Source of the DNA: Planktosalinus sp963977065
Lineage (GTDB): Bacteria > Bacteroidota > Bacteroidia > Flavobacteriales > Flavobacteriaceae
NCBI GenBank assembly: GCA_963977065.1
Contig: CAXBNF010000002.1
Location: forward strand, 62,001 to 126,000
Reading direction: 5' to 3'
Length of the DNA: 64,000 bases
Shown: piece after piece, positions 27,134 through 35,073 of the stretch
Numbering within the stretch: the first letter of the stretch is position 1
Layout: each line of letters starts with the position of its first letter
Notes under the pieces: model-generated
What the model was told of the DNA's origin: nothing
The model's input: the letters and a program-made list of their open reading frames with translations, nothing else
The model's database searches: none
Made by a program: the position numbers and the translations under genes

Positions 27134-27745
27134 TTAACTTGATGTGTTTAATTCCAGTTTATTTTCTTCAAAATAACAGCTCAGGATGGAAAGCATCTCC
27201 TCTTTACCGGAAGCTATTTTTTTAACTTTCTGCCAGACTTCTTCAGAAATATACCCCCGCAAAGGCTGATTTAATTCAGGCATCAACGGGAAAACAGCCT
27301 TCACTTTTTCATCCCATTCTTTGTGATAGCGCACCAAATCATCGGGGTAAACAATTTTTCGTTCGGTGCCTTCGTCTTCGGCTTCAAAAGGTTCTGTGAT
27401 GTTGAGGTAGCCATAATCATCGGTCAATTGTTCTCCCGGGTGAATATCGCGAATCGCCACTTCAAAATCATAAGCCGTGCTGATGCAATTGGCATTAAAA
27501 CTGTGATTGACATACCGACCAAAATCCCAGCAGAACACAAAATTCCCGCGGTTGTTTCTATAGGTATAAAAGTCAAGGATTTTTTGGTATTTGGCATCCA
27601 TTTGAGAAACTTCCTGAGGGGTAAATTCCCTGTCCAAAGCATCTAAAGCCCAGGTAATTGTACCCTTTGGGATGAATTCTGTAGCTACAACTCCGTAGCC
27701 AATTTGTTTGCTTATAAAACGCAATTCCGTTTTTGGAAAAATCAT
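27134..27745 (-). CDS. SET-domain protein
   Basis: 203 aa. SET core motifs are GYGVVATEFIPKGTITW near the N terminus (the first SET strand with GxG), RYVNHSFNANC (the NHS motif of the SAM/pseudoknot region) and GEQLTDDYGYLN (DDYG, the usual DYG/EELxxDY motif). There is no pre-SET or post-SET cysteine cluster. SET proteins are lysine methyltransferases using SAM; the bacterial substrate is unknown. The C-terminal half has VWQKVKKIASGKEE and is not assigned. SET domains are sporadic in bacteria and often spread by transfer. Confidence 0.82.
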   Translation of the reverse strand: MIFPKTELRFISKQIGYGVVATEFIPKGTITWALDALDREFTPQEVSQMDAKYQKILDFYTYRNNRGNFVFCWDFGRYVNHSFNANCISTAYDFEVAIRDIHPGEQLTDDYGYLNITEPFEAEDEGTERKIVYPDDLVRYHKEWDEKVKAVFPLMPELNQPLRGYISEEVWQKVKKIASGKEEMLSILSCYFEENKLELNTSS

Positions 27746-27915
27746 AAATAGTATTGGTTAGAATCTATCAAAGGAATGAAATTTTTTGATTCAAAATACA
27801 GTACCCAAAAAATAAATATTTTCGCTTTCGCGGAAGTATATCAGTCAAATTTAATTAATAAGCTAGTATGTTTTGGAATAATTGATTTTATCTGTTTTAT
27901 GTTTATTTACCATCT

Positions 27916-27953
27916 GTCCTCACCCCCGGCCCCTCTCCAAAGGAGGGGGGAGT
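27916..27953. repeat. C/G-rich intergenic hairpin repeat
   Basis: The stretch ctcacccccggcccctctcc followed by aaaggagggggg folds as a stem around CCCCTCTCC (27930-27938) and GGAGGGGGG (27942-27950) with one G-T pair. This kind of C-tract/G-tract intergenic repeat is widespread in bacterial genomes. It is the only G/C-rich patch in the gap. A role as repeat is recalled from other genomes; only one copy is present here. Confidence 0.6.
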
Positions 27954-28030
27954 AATGTTTTCAGTATTTAATTTAGGAGACTTTTTGGGATGAACAAAAA
28001 TTGAAAACGGCATTTAAAATTCCTTTTACT

Positions 28031-28038
28031 TATCTTTG
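28031..28038 (+). promoter_or_regulatory. Candidate -7 element for purK
   Basis: TATCTTTG matches TAnnTTTG exactly and lies 18 bp before the purK ATG. A TTG occurs at 28001-28003 but with 27-bp spacing, longer than usual. Confidence 0.42.
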
Positions 28039-28056
28039 CGAAAACAGAAATTTCTT

Positions 28057-29211
28057 ATGAATTATTTCTCTTCCAATTTCACTTTAGGCATCCTTGGCGG
28101 TGGTCAATTGGGCAAAATGTTGCTCTACGAAACCCGAAAATATGACATCGCCACCAAAGTGCTCGATCCCAGTGATGAAGCACCTTGCAAAATAGCCTGC
28201 AACACTTTTGTTCAGGGTGACCTGATGGATTTTGATACGGTTTATAACTTTGGAAAAGATGTAGATGTCCTCACTTTTGAAATTGAAGGTGTGAATGTGG
28301 AAGCTTTGGAGAAACTGGAAAGCGAGGGCTTAAAAGGATATCCATCGTCAAAAACCCTGAGAAACATCCAAAGCAAAGCGGTTCAAAAACAATTTTATAA
28401 AGACCATCAGATTCCTACGGCGCCTTTTATCATTTTTAAAGATAAATACAACCTGCAGGAAGCCTTGGTTCGCAAAGAACTCCACTACCCTTTTGTATGG
28501 AAAAGTGCAACCGGTGGTTATGACGGAAAAGGTGTGAGCATCATCCGTGATGCTGAAGATTTGATTCCGCTTGCTGAAGGCGAGTGCATCGCTGAAAAAC
28601 TGATTCCCTTTAAAAACGAACTAGCGGTGATTGTTGCCCGTTCTGTTTCCGGCGAAATCAAAAGCTATCCTGTAGTGGAGATGGAATTTCACCCCACCGC
28701 CAATCAGGTGGAATATGTGCTTTGTCCCGCCCGAATTGATAACGCTGTTGCGGAAAAAGCTCGTGATGTGGCCATGAAAGTCTCCAAAGCAATGGAACAC
28801 GTGGGATTGCTGGCCGTCGAACTCTTCCAAACCGAAGACGACGAGGTCATCGTTAACGAAGTTGCCCCCAGACCCCACAACAGTGGACATTACAGTATTG
28901 AAGCCAGTTATACCAATCAATTTGAGCAACATTTACGGGCAATCTTAGATTTACCTTTAGGCAACACCGACAGCAAAGTGGCCGGAATTATGGTCAACTT
29001 AGTAGGCGCTGAAGGTCATACCGGGCACGTGGTCTATAAAAACATCGAAAAAATTATGGCCATGCCGGGCGTAACACCACATATTTACGGCAAAAAAGAA
29101 ACCCGTCCCTTTAGAAAAATGGGACACGTCACTATTGTCAATGAAGATATTGCTGAAGCGAGGAAGATTGCTGAGGAGGTGAAAAATAGTATTAAAGTTG
29201 AAAGCATTTAA
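28057..29211 (+). CDS. purK: 5-(carboxyamino)imidazole ribonucleotide synthase
   Basis: 384 aa from ATG 28057, where MNYFSSNFTLGILGGGQLGKML gives the usual PurK opening (nucleotide-binding GGGQLG). The ATP-grasp core follows: FVWKSATGGYDGKGV, ECIAEKLIPFKNELAVIVAR, EVAPRPHNSGHYSIEA and the C-terminal HIYGKKETRPFRKMGHVT. It converts AIR, ATP and bicarbonate to N5-CAIR, the step before PurE. The stop is 5 bp before the RhuM-Fic gene that separates it from purE. Confidence 0.95.
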   Translation: MNYFSSNFTLGILGGGQLGKMLLYETRKYDIATKVLDPSDEAPCKIACNTFVQGDLMDFDTVYNFGKDVDVLTFEIEGVNVEALEKLESEGLKGYPSSKTLRNIQSKAVQKQFYKDHQIPTAPFIIFKDKYNLQEALVRKELHYPFVWKSATGGYDGKGVSIIRDAEDLIPLAEGECIAEKLIPFKNELAVIVARSVSGEIKSYPVVEMEFHPTANQVEYVLCPARIDNAVAEKARDVAMKVSKAMEHVGLLAVELFQTEDDEVIVNEVAPRPHNSGHYSIEASYTNQFEQHLRAILDLPLGNTDSKVAGIMVNLVGAEGHTGHVVYKNIEKIMAMPGVTPHIYGKKETRPFRKMGHVTIVNEDIAEARKIAEEVKNSIKVESI

Positions 29212-29216
29212 ATTTT

Positions 29217-30173
29217 ATGCTTAACACGTCAGATATAATCATTTTTAAATCAAAAGATAACTCGACAAAAGTTGAAGTAAGTCTTAGCAATGATACTGTG
29301 TGGCTAAATCAATCTCAGCTCTCTAAACTATTTGAAAGAGACAGATCTGTAATCACAAGACATATCAACAACATTTTCAAAGAAAAAGAATTACCAAAAA
29401 AAAGCAATGTGCAAAAATTGCACTTTAGTCATTCAGACAAACCTATAATACATTACAATCTTGATGTGATAATATCATTAGGGTATAGGGTGAAGTCAAA
29501 AAGGGGGACAGAGTTTAGGATTTGGGCAAGTAAAATCATCAAAAATCATCTCATCAAGGGCTATTCAATAAACCAAAAACGTTTAGACCAATTAAAAAAG
29601 ACTATCCAACTCATTGATAGAACATCAAAGATAGTAACAAGCAACTCAGAAACCAAAGAGCTCATTCAGGTGCTTACAGACTATACAAAAGCACTTGATA
29701 TCCTTGATCATTACGACCATCAAAAACTTAAAAAATCTGATTCCGGAAACGAAGTAATTTTTAAAATTGATTATCAGGAAGCCAAGGCAGCAATAGAACA
29801 GTTACGAATAAAATTTGGTGGCACTAAAATTTTTGGCAACGAAAAAGACCAATCATTCAAAAGTTCTATTGCTGTAATAGATCAAACCTTTGACGGAAAA
29901 GAACTTTACACTTCCATAGAAGAAAAAGCAGCAAATTTACTATATCTGGTAGTTAAAAACCATTCCTTTACAGATGGAAACAAACGTATAGCAGCCTGGC
30001 TCTTTGTGTGGTATTTGGATAAAAACAATTTTCTTTACAGAGGAGATGGTTCAAAAAAGATTGCAAATAATACTTTAGTTGCCTTAACTTTGATGATTGC
30101 AGAGAGTAACCCAAAAGAAAAAGAACTAATCATAAACGTCATTACAAATCTAATAAACACCGAAAATGAGTAA
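29217..30173 (+). CDS. RhuM-Fic/Doc two-domain protein inserted between purK and purE
   Basis: 318 aa. Residues 1-about 120 match the RhuM/virulence-protein domain (VWLNQSQLSKLFERDRSVI, HYNLDVIISLGYRV, GTEFRIWASKIIKNHLIKGY). A helical linker follows (residues about 120-165). The C-terminal Fic/Doc domain has HSFTDGNKR at 249-257, the HxFxDGNKR form close to Doc. Fic proteins transfer AMP or phosphate to target proteins; Doc phosphorylates elongation factor Tu. It begins 5 bp after purK and its last codons overlap the purE start by 8 bp, so it must be cotranscribed. No antitoxin is obvious, although the RhuM part may be self-regulatory. Confidence 0.88.
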   Translation: MLNTSDIIIFKSKDNSTKVEVSLSNDTVWLNQSQLSKLFERDRSVITRHINNIFKEKELPKKSNVQKLHFSHSDKPIIHYNLDVIISLGYRVKSKRGTEFRIWASKIIKNHLIKGYSINQKRLDQLKKTIQLIDRTSKIVTSNSETKELIQVLTDYTKALDILDHYDHQKLKKSDSGNEVIFKIDYQEAKAAIEQLRIKFGGTKIFGNEKDQSFKSSIAVIDQTFDGKELYTSIEEKAANLLYLVVKNHSFTDGNKRIAAWLFVWYLDKNNFLYRGDGSKKIANNTLVALTLMIAESNPKEKELIINVITNLINTENE

Positions 30174-30654
30174 AGTAGCCATCGTCATGGGAAGCGACAG
30201 CGACCTGTCCGTTATGCAGGAAGCCGTTGATATTTTAAAAGGATTTGACATTGAAGTGGAAATCGATATTGTCTCTGCTCACCGCACCCCTGAAAAACTT
30301 GTTGATTTTAGCACTAACGCCCACAAGCGAGGCATCACAGTAATTATTGCCGGAGCCGGCGGTGCTGCACATCTTCCGGGAATGGTAGCATCTATGAGCC
30401 CGTTGCCGGTGATAGGCGTGCCGGTAAAATCCAGCAACTCCATTGATGGCTGGGATTCCATACTTTCTATCTTGCAAATGCCGGGAGGTGTGCCTGTAGC
30501 AACTGTTGCACTCAATGGTGCAAAAAACGCAGGTATCCTCGCTGCGCAAATTATTGGCAGTGCTGACAAATGTGTTTTGGATAAAATTGTGGCGTACAAA
30601 GAGGGGTTGAAAATGGCGGTTTTGGAGAAAGGGAGGAAGATGAATAATTTATAA
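30166..30654 (+). CDS. purE: N5-carboxyaminoimidazole ribonucleotide mutase
   Basis: 162 aa. Class I PurE motifs: VAIVMGSDSDLSVMQEA, VSAHRTPEKLVDF (His catalytic region), IAGAGGAAHLPGMVA, PVIGVPVKSS, SILQMPGGVPVATVA and AGILAAQIIG. It moves the carboxyl group of N5-CAIR to give CAIR, directly after PurK in purine synthesis. The ATG lies inside the 3' end of the Fic gene (8-bp overlap), so its translation now depends on the inserted gene. Confidence 0.96.
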   Translation: MSKVAIVMGSDSDLSVMQEAVDILKGFDIEVEIDIVSAHRTPEKLVDFSTNAHKRGITVIIAGAGGAAHLPGMVASMSPLPVIGVPVKSSNSIDGWDSILSILQMPGGVPVATVALNGAKNAGILAAQIIGSADKCVLDKIVAYKEGLKMAVLEKGRKMNNL

Positions 30655-30669
30655 ATAATATAATCAATT

Positions 30670-32142
30670 ATGAAAAAAGTTTTAATTCTAATTTTGTTTT
30701 TTCAATCGATAACATCAGTTAATGCGCAAACCCAAAAAGGTTTAACCCTTCAAGGTCAAGATGATGGTAATTGGTTTGGAAGATCTGTATCTATGCCTGA
30801 TTCAAATACAGTAGCGATTGGAGCACCAAATAATAGCACTAGCGCATGGCACGCAGGGCAAGTTCAAATTTTTAGTTGGAATGGAAATTCTTGGATTCAA
30901 AAAGGACAAAATTTAAATGGTGTTGCATCTAATAATTATTTTGGTCAATGGGTTTCTATGCCTGATTCTAATACAATAGCTATTGCAGCTCCATACCATG
31001 ATACCAATGTGACAGATTCTGGAGAAGTTAGTGTGTTTAGCTGGAACGGTAATGCCTGGGTACAAAAGGGAATGAGCATAAATGGAACTGAAACTTTAGA
31101 TAGATTAGGCTGGTCTATTTCAATGCCTGATGCAAACACAATTGCAAGTGGTGTTCCAGGTCCTTTAGCAGGGTATATTAAAGTGCATAGTTGGGACGGA
31201 AACTCTTGGTTACAAAAGGGACAAAATATAATTGGAGAAAATAATCCAGATGGAACTGGTTGGGCTGTATCTATGCCTGACTCAAATACGATTGCTGTTA
31301 GTGCTCATACTGCTACTACTTATGGCTCTAATGGCCCTAATTCATCGGCTGGTCAAGTACGAATATTTAGTTGGAATGGTTCAACTTGGGCGCAAAAAGG
31401 CTCTAATATAGATGGACAATCTTCAGGTGATCATTTTGGGAGATCTGTTTCCATGCCCGATGCAAATACAATTGCTATTGGTGCACCAAATCAAGATGAT
31501 AATGGTAATATTTCAGGACAAGTCAAAATTTTTCAGTGGAATGGAACTTCCTGGTCTCAAAAAGGATTAGACATTAATGGTGATAATGAAAGCTTATCTG
31601 GATGGTCAGTATCTATGCCCAATCCCAATACAGTTGCTATTGGCGCACCAATCAACAACACAAATGGTCAATATTCGGGGCAAACACGTGTTTATATTTG
31701 GGATGGAATTAATTGGGTGCAAAATGGAATAGAAATTAATGGAGATGTTAATGTGGGATCAGGTAGATCAGTATCAATGCCAAACACAAACACTTTGGCG
31801 ATTGGAGAGCCTCAACAATCTGGAGATGGCCCAGGTATGGTTCGTATATTTGAAAATTTTCCATTATTAAATTCAAATGAATTTGACCAAAGTAAGAACA
31901 TAATCGCTAGGTTGTATCCAAGCCCAGCAAAAGAAGTAATAAATATTGAACTTAGGGACAAAAATATAGAAATAAACTCAATAGAACTCTTTGATTTAAA
32001 AGGAGTAATTATAAATAAGTTTAATGCATTATCTGCTAATTCCAATTTATCTATTGATATTTCAAGTTTGCAATCAACCACCTATATAATCAAAATATTA
32101 ACCGAAGAAGGTATTTATTATGCTAAGTTCATTAAACATTAG
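30670..32142 (+). CDS. Secreted seven-repeat beta-propeller protein with T9SS type A sorting domain
   Basis: 490 aa with signal peptide (KKVLILILFFQSITSVNAQ). Seven repeats of about 50-60 residues carry SMPDxNTxAIGAP, then GQVxIFSWNGxxWxQKGxxINGxxxxxxFGRSV. Repeat starts are near residues 41, 94, 151, 200, 261, 314 and 370. Seven copies fit a closed beta propeller of the FG-GAP/integrin-like type. The C-terminal 75 residues (RLYPSPAKEVINIEL...SIELFDLKG...TYIIKILTEEGIYYAKFIKH) form a type A sorting domain, so it should be exported by the type IX system. It starts 15 bp after purE. Likely adhesion or binding role, not demonstrated. Confidence 0.85.
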   Translation: MKKVLILILFFQSITSVNAQTQKGLTLQGQDDGNWFGRSVSMPDSNTVAIGAPNNSTSAWHAGQVQIFSWNGNSWIQKGQNLNGVASNNYFGQWVSMPDSNTIAIAAPYHDTNVTDSGEVSVFSWNGNAWVQKGMSINGTETLDRLGWSISMPDANTIASGVPGPLAGYIKVHSWDGNSWLQKGQNIIGENNPDGTGWAVSMPDSNTIAVSAHTATTYGSNGPNSSAGQVRIFSWNGSTWAQKGSNIDGQSSGDHFGRSVSMPDANTIAIGAPNQDDNGNISGQVKIFQWNGTSWSQKGLDINGDNESLSGWSVSMPNPNTVAIGAPINNTNGQYSGQTRVYIWDGINWVQNGIEINGDVNVGSGRSVSMPNTNTLAIGEPQQSGDGPGMVRIFENFPLLNSNEFDQSKNIIARLYPSPAKEVINIELRDKNIEINSIELFDLKGVIINKFNALSANSNLSIDISSLQSTTYIIKILTEEGIYYAKFIKH

Positions 32143-32153
32143 CTATTTCTTTC

Positions 32154-32336
32154 TTTAAATTTCAAGTAGAACGCATCCTACAAAAAACAGAGCTTTTAAA
32201 AACCCAAACCGAACTCGGTAAAATGGCTAACGTAATCCTAAACCCCAACATCCGGGAACTGGTCGAAGGGAACTACCGTATTATTTACAGATTGGTTGAT
32301 GCTAAAGAGATTCACATTTTGATGGTGCACCATTGA
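32154..32336 (+). pseudogene. Truncated RelE/ParE-type toxin remnant
   Basis: A frame ending TGA at 32334-32336 encodes VERILQKTELLKTQTELGK, then NPNIRELVEGNYRIIYRLVD and IHILMVHH, which is the C-terminal half of a RelE/ParE toxin. The N-terminal 40 or so residues are missing; the frame has no suitable start and runs back into the 3' region of the propeller gene. The usual basic residue at the extreme C terminus is also gone. No antitoxin gene is adjacent. Probably a dead fragment of a toxin-antitoxin pair. Confidence 0.7.
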
Positions 32337-32435
32337 GCCAGGAATTTACATTTAAGAATCCAAAAGCCTAAAAAATAATCTGCAACAATTCTCTAATCTT
32401 TTCTTTTTAAAATCATTTATGTTAAACGATAATGA

Positions 32436-32519
32436 TTTTATTCAAAATATGACCCGTCACTTTGGGAGAGCTACAATATTATTGCGCCGAATGAAGCGAT
32501 TATGGGGTTTGAGTTTTAG
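32436..32519 (+). pseudogene. Short coding remnant of unclear origin
   Basis: Within the long gap 32337-32767, a frame closed by TAG at 32517-32519 reads YDPSLWESYNIIAPNEA then IMGFEF and stops. The pattern resembles the C terminus of exported Bacteroidetes proteins of the carboxypeptidase-like regulatory type, but this is a guess. There is no start codon and a stop lies at 32433. The rest of the gap is A/T-rich with no further signal. Confidence 0.3.
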
Positions 32520-32767
32520 AGGGTAAAACCCTTCCAGTCGTCATTAAAAATCCCCATTTTAATTTTTGCTGCGAGGGAAGTTTAAACTTATACTTTTAAC
32601 AAATCGGATAAAGTTACGAGTACAACCAATTTGATTCAACAACTTTAGGATTATTTGAAATATAATTGTCTAGGTTTTTTAAACCGTTTTAGCATTAGTC
32701 CTTTTTCTCTTTAGAATTTTATGGAGGGTGACAAAATAATAAACCTGATTAAGTTTTTTCCTATTGT

Positions 32768-33313
32768 TTATTTTGCATAGTCGTTGACTTCATCAATTGA
32801 GTTGAACGTTTGTTTAAAATTATTGAAATATTCTTTTATATCACTCTCAATACTCATTCGAAGTGAGTTATTGTCTTTAAAAATTATTTTACCTTTACTA
32901 TCCAATACATACTCAGAAATAAAATATCCTTGTAAATCAGAAGGTATTCCCTGTGGTAATTGAGCATTCGAATTATACTCTTTTATGAAATATACTGAAA
33001 AATAATTATTATTTTTTTCAAATGCTATGGCTATACCTGCCTCAATGAAAACGTTTTTATTATCCGTAGAAATATCTATTATAACAACTTGAGAATTTTC
33101 TATTCTTTTCACAATACTTGCAAGCATAGTTTTACCTGCCGATGCTCTTAATCTTCGATAATTAATATTGTAATTTAACTTTCCATTTTTATTATTTGAA
33201 AATCTATTTTTAATAAATTCTGTGATTGTTTTGATAGCTAACTCAGAATTATTTTTTCCATCCTCATCCTTAGCCCACTTATACGCTGAGGAAATTGTAA
33301 ATTGATTCTTCAT
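32768..33313 (-). CDS. TIR/nucleoside-deoxyribosyltransferase-like protein of unknown function
   Basis: 181 aa, no signal peptide. The centre (residues about 68-105: LASIVKRIENSQVVIIDIST, then NVFIEAGIAIAFEKN) has the beta-strand-Asp-x-(Ser/Thr) pattern followed by NxxxExGxAxAxxK, typical of Rossmann-like predicted nucleotide-binding proteins (TIR-like, SLOG or deoxyribosyltransferase folds). The Glu of FIEAG would be the candidate catalytic residue. The N terminus has a YKWAKDEDGKNNSE segment and the C terminus is helical. Many such proteins are effectors in anti-phage systems, but no sensor or partner gene is adjacent. Function unknown. Confidence 0.6.
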   Translation of the reverse strand: MKNQFTISSAYKWAKDEDGKNNSELAIKTITEFIKNRFSNNKNGKLNYNINYRRLRASAGKTMLASIVKRIENSQVVIIDISTDNKNVFIEAGIAIAFEKNNNYFSVYFIKEYNSNAQLPQGIPSDLQGYFISEYVLDSKGKIIFKDNNSLRMSIESDIKEYFNNFKQTFNSIDEVNDYAK

Positions 33314-33402
33314 GTTTTGCCTATTATTATATGACTCTTTCTTTTCTTAACTGTTCATAAATCTACCATATGACTTAAAACCTTACTATGCATTTGAAGT
33401 TT

Positions 33403-34071
33403 TCAATCCTTAATACAACGGACAGAGAAGCCGTTCGCCCGTCCATTGTCGTGGAAGTAAGCCTTATTGCTGTGGAAGGCTAGATAGCGCGAATCGGTAC
33501 CATTAACCGTACTACTCCAATAGAAGCCGAGCCAGAAGTCGTGAGTGCCAATATTGTTGAGCGTACCATTTCTATCAAGGCGGTTGCCCGCCATGGGCAA
33601 TCTTAACGGGGAAGCAAAAGCACCTGATGCATTCTTGCTGCCCCAGCTTGCTATTTCATCTTTCCATTCTGCTTCTGTTGGTAAACGATAACCACTTGGG
33701 CAAGGGTTGTTTACTCCATTTAACCCTTGCCATAAATTCGGGTTCTGAGGGTTACGCCAATCTTCAAATCCGTAACCATTTAAAATAAATTTCACATGCG
33801 GCGGTTGGTCGGTGCTGCTTATATTTGTTGTATTGGCAGAGTTTCTACATTGGTGACCGTCTGCTCTTCGACCCCATTGATATAAATCCCCAAAGGCTAA
33901 AGCATCTTTACTACTTTTAGCTACTCTACTGGCACCTAAGTTTCTATCCATCCAAGTTCTGCCTGTAATAGGGTTAGTAACATCTACTATGTCTGTTGTA
34001 TGGCTGCAGGGTTCACTTGAGCATGAAGATAATATAGTTGATAAAATAAAAATTAAAGTATATTTTTTCAT
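33403..34071 (-). CDS. FISUMP-domain lipoprotein
   Basis: 222 aa, lipobox LSSC (Cys17), so a lipoprotein. The mature part is the Fibrobacter succinogenes major paralogous (FISUMP) domain: GRTWMDRNLGASRVA, DLYQWGRRADGHQCR, NPCPSGYRLPTEAEW, LRLPMAGNRLDRNGTL, GFYWSSTVNG and GFSVRCIKD. The fold is related to the C-type-lectin-like/SUMF class and is common in surface proteins. Base composition is noticeably more G/C-rich than the flanking genes, which suggests separate origin. No partner known. Confidence 0.88.
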   Translation of the reverse strand: MKKYTLIFILSTILSSCSSEPCSHTTDIVDVTNPITGRTWMDRNLGASRVAKSSKDALAFGDLYQWGRRADGHQCRNSANTTNISSTDQPPHVKFILNGYGFEDWRNPQNPNLWQGLNGVNNPCPSGYRLPTEAEWKDEIASWGSKNASGAFASPLRLPMAGNRLDRNGTLNNIGTHDFWLGFYWSSTVNGTDSRYLAFHSNKAYFHDNGRANGFSVRCIKD

Positions 34072-34156
34072 TTCAATATTAATTTATTTAGTGTCAATAT
34101 GAAGACAAAAGAGCTTCTTTAGATTAAAATAGCATAATAACGAACTTCAGGCTTTA

Positions 34157-34588
34157 TCAATTTGTTTTATACTTTGATTTAATTTCATCTAATGTGCTTA
34201 TATTTTTTTTAAACCCTTTATAAAGATTGAAGGTTGTTTTATATTTGCTATATTCATCTACTTCTTCAATTTTATTAAGCTCATTGTTTATTAACCATTT
34301 TTCATTTCCATTAATTAAAATATAATCACCTTCAATTTGCCAGGTGCCATAATCGGTGATTCCAGGATCTCTTTCAGAATTTTTTAAAACTTCTTTAAAC
34401 TTTTTTTCAGGCAAAAATATATAAGTATCGTACATATCCTGTCTAGCAAAATTTGGATATCGCCATTCAGTATTTTCAATTATTGATGTTAACTCACTTT
34501 CTAATGATTCGTATTTTTCTTCACAACTAGCCAATAAAATTGATGATAGTAAAAAAAACTTGATAATATAAAATTTATGTTCCTCCAT
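34157..34588 (-). CDS. Lipoprotein of unknown function (lipocalin-like pattern)
   Basis: 143 aa. The N terminus is a lipoprotein signal (FYIIKFFLLSSILLASC, Cys at residue 22). The mature part has NTEWRYPNFARQDMYDTYIFLP, GTWQIEGDYILINGNEKWLI, short beta strands typical of lipocalin-like small domains. No named family. Probably cotranscribed with the next lipoprotein gene upstream (32-bp gap). Confidence 0.65.
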   Translation of the reverse strand: MEEHKFYIIKFFLLSSILLASCEEKYESLESELTSIIENTEWRYPNFARQDMYDTYIFLPEKKFKEVLKNSERDPGITDYGTWQIEGDYILINGNEKWLINNELNKIEEVDEYSKYKTTFNLYKGFKKNISTLDEIKSKYKTN

Positions 34589-34620
34589 ATTAAATTATTT
34601 TTTGGTTGCTAATTAATTTT

Positions 34621-35073
34621 TCATTCTTTTACCCTGTAAAATAATTTTTCAAAGTCTGATGTCAATTTACTTGAATCATAGCTTATTGTATAATTTCCTT
34701 CATATCCTCCTTGATCTTTTAGATTAGAAACATTAATGGTAGTCTGATTTAAAATACTCCATGAAAATGGGTATTCCCAGTTTCTTGCCCCAGGTATAAA
34801 ACCGTCAATATCTAAACCTTCAGGAGGATTCTCAATTACAGTTAAAATACCCTTATTATTAGGTAAGAAGTTTAAAATATATTGATATTTAAATCCCGCT
34901 ATGTTAGAGGTATAAGAATGTTTCCAACTTCCAAAATACTTGTCATTATTTTTTAACCACTCATTCATTGCTGCCTCAGAAGAAAAACCTTTTTCTTTCC
35001 ATTCTGGAGTGGGTCCGCAACTTATAATAGACGTTAATATTAACAATCCAAATAACATATATCTTATTTTCAT
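34621..35073 (-). CDS. Lipoprotein of unknown function
   Basis: 150 aa, lipobox TSIISC (Cys19). The mature part starts GPTPEWKEKGFSSEAAMNEWLKNND, a short helix, and continues with strands (KYQYILNFLPNNKGILTVIEN, PFSWSILNQTTINVSNLKD, YEGNYTISYDSSKL). This again looks like a small lipocalin-like barrel. It probably heads the minus-strand run of three lipoprotein genes. No family recognised. Confidence 0.65.
   Translation of the reverse strand: MKIRYMLFGLLILTSIISCGPTPEWKEKGFSSEAAMNEWLKNNDKYFGSWKHSYTSNIAGFKYQYILNFLPNNKGILTVIENPPEGLDIDGFIPGARNWEYPFSWSILNQTTINVSNLKDQGGYEGNYTISYDSSKLTSDFEKLFYRVKE

Larger units (their letters stand above)
27746..28056. other. 311-bp intergenic region upstream of purK
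   Basis: A mostly A/T-rich gap between the divergent SET-domain and purK starts. It contains one GCTTTCGCGGAAG palindrome variant (27824-27836), a C/G-rich hairpin repeat (27916-27953) and a candidate -7 element (28031-28038). No coding frame or RNA gene was seen. Confidence 0.6.

Noticed and set aside
27746..28056. A small RNA or tRNA in the purK upstream gap
   Set aside because: No cloverleaf or conserved RNA core; the hairpin fits the intergenic repeat better.
32143..32767. A possible intact toxin gene after the propeller gene
   Set aside because: The reading frame lacks a start codon and about 40 N-terminal residues, so it is called a remnant.
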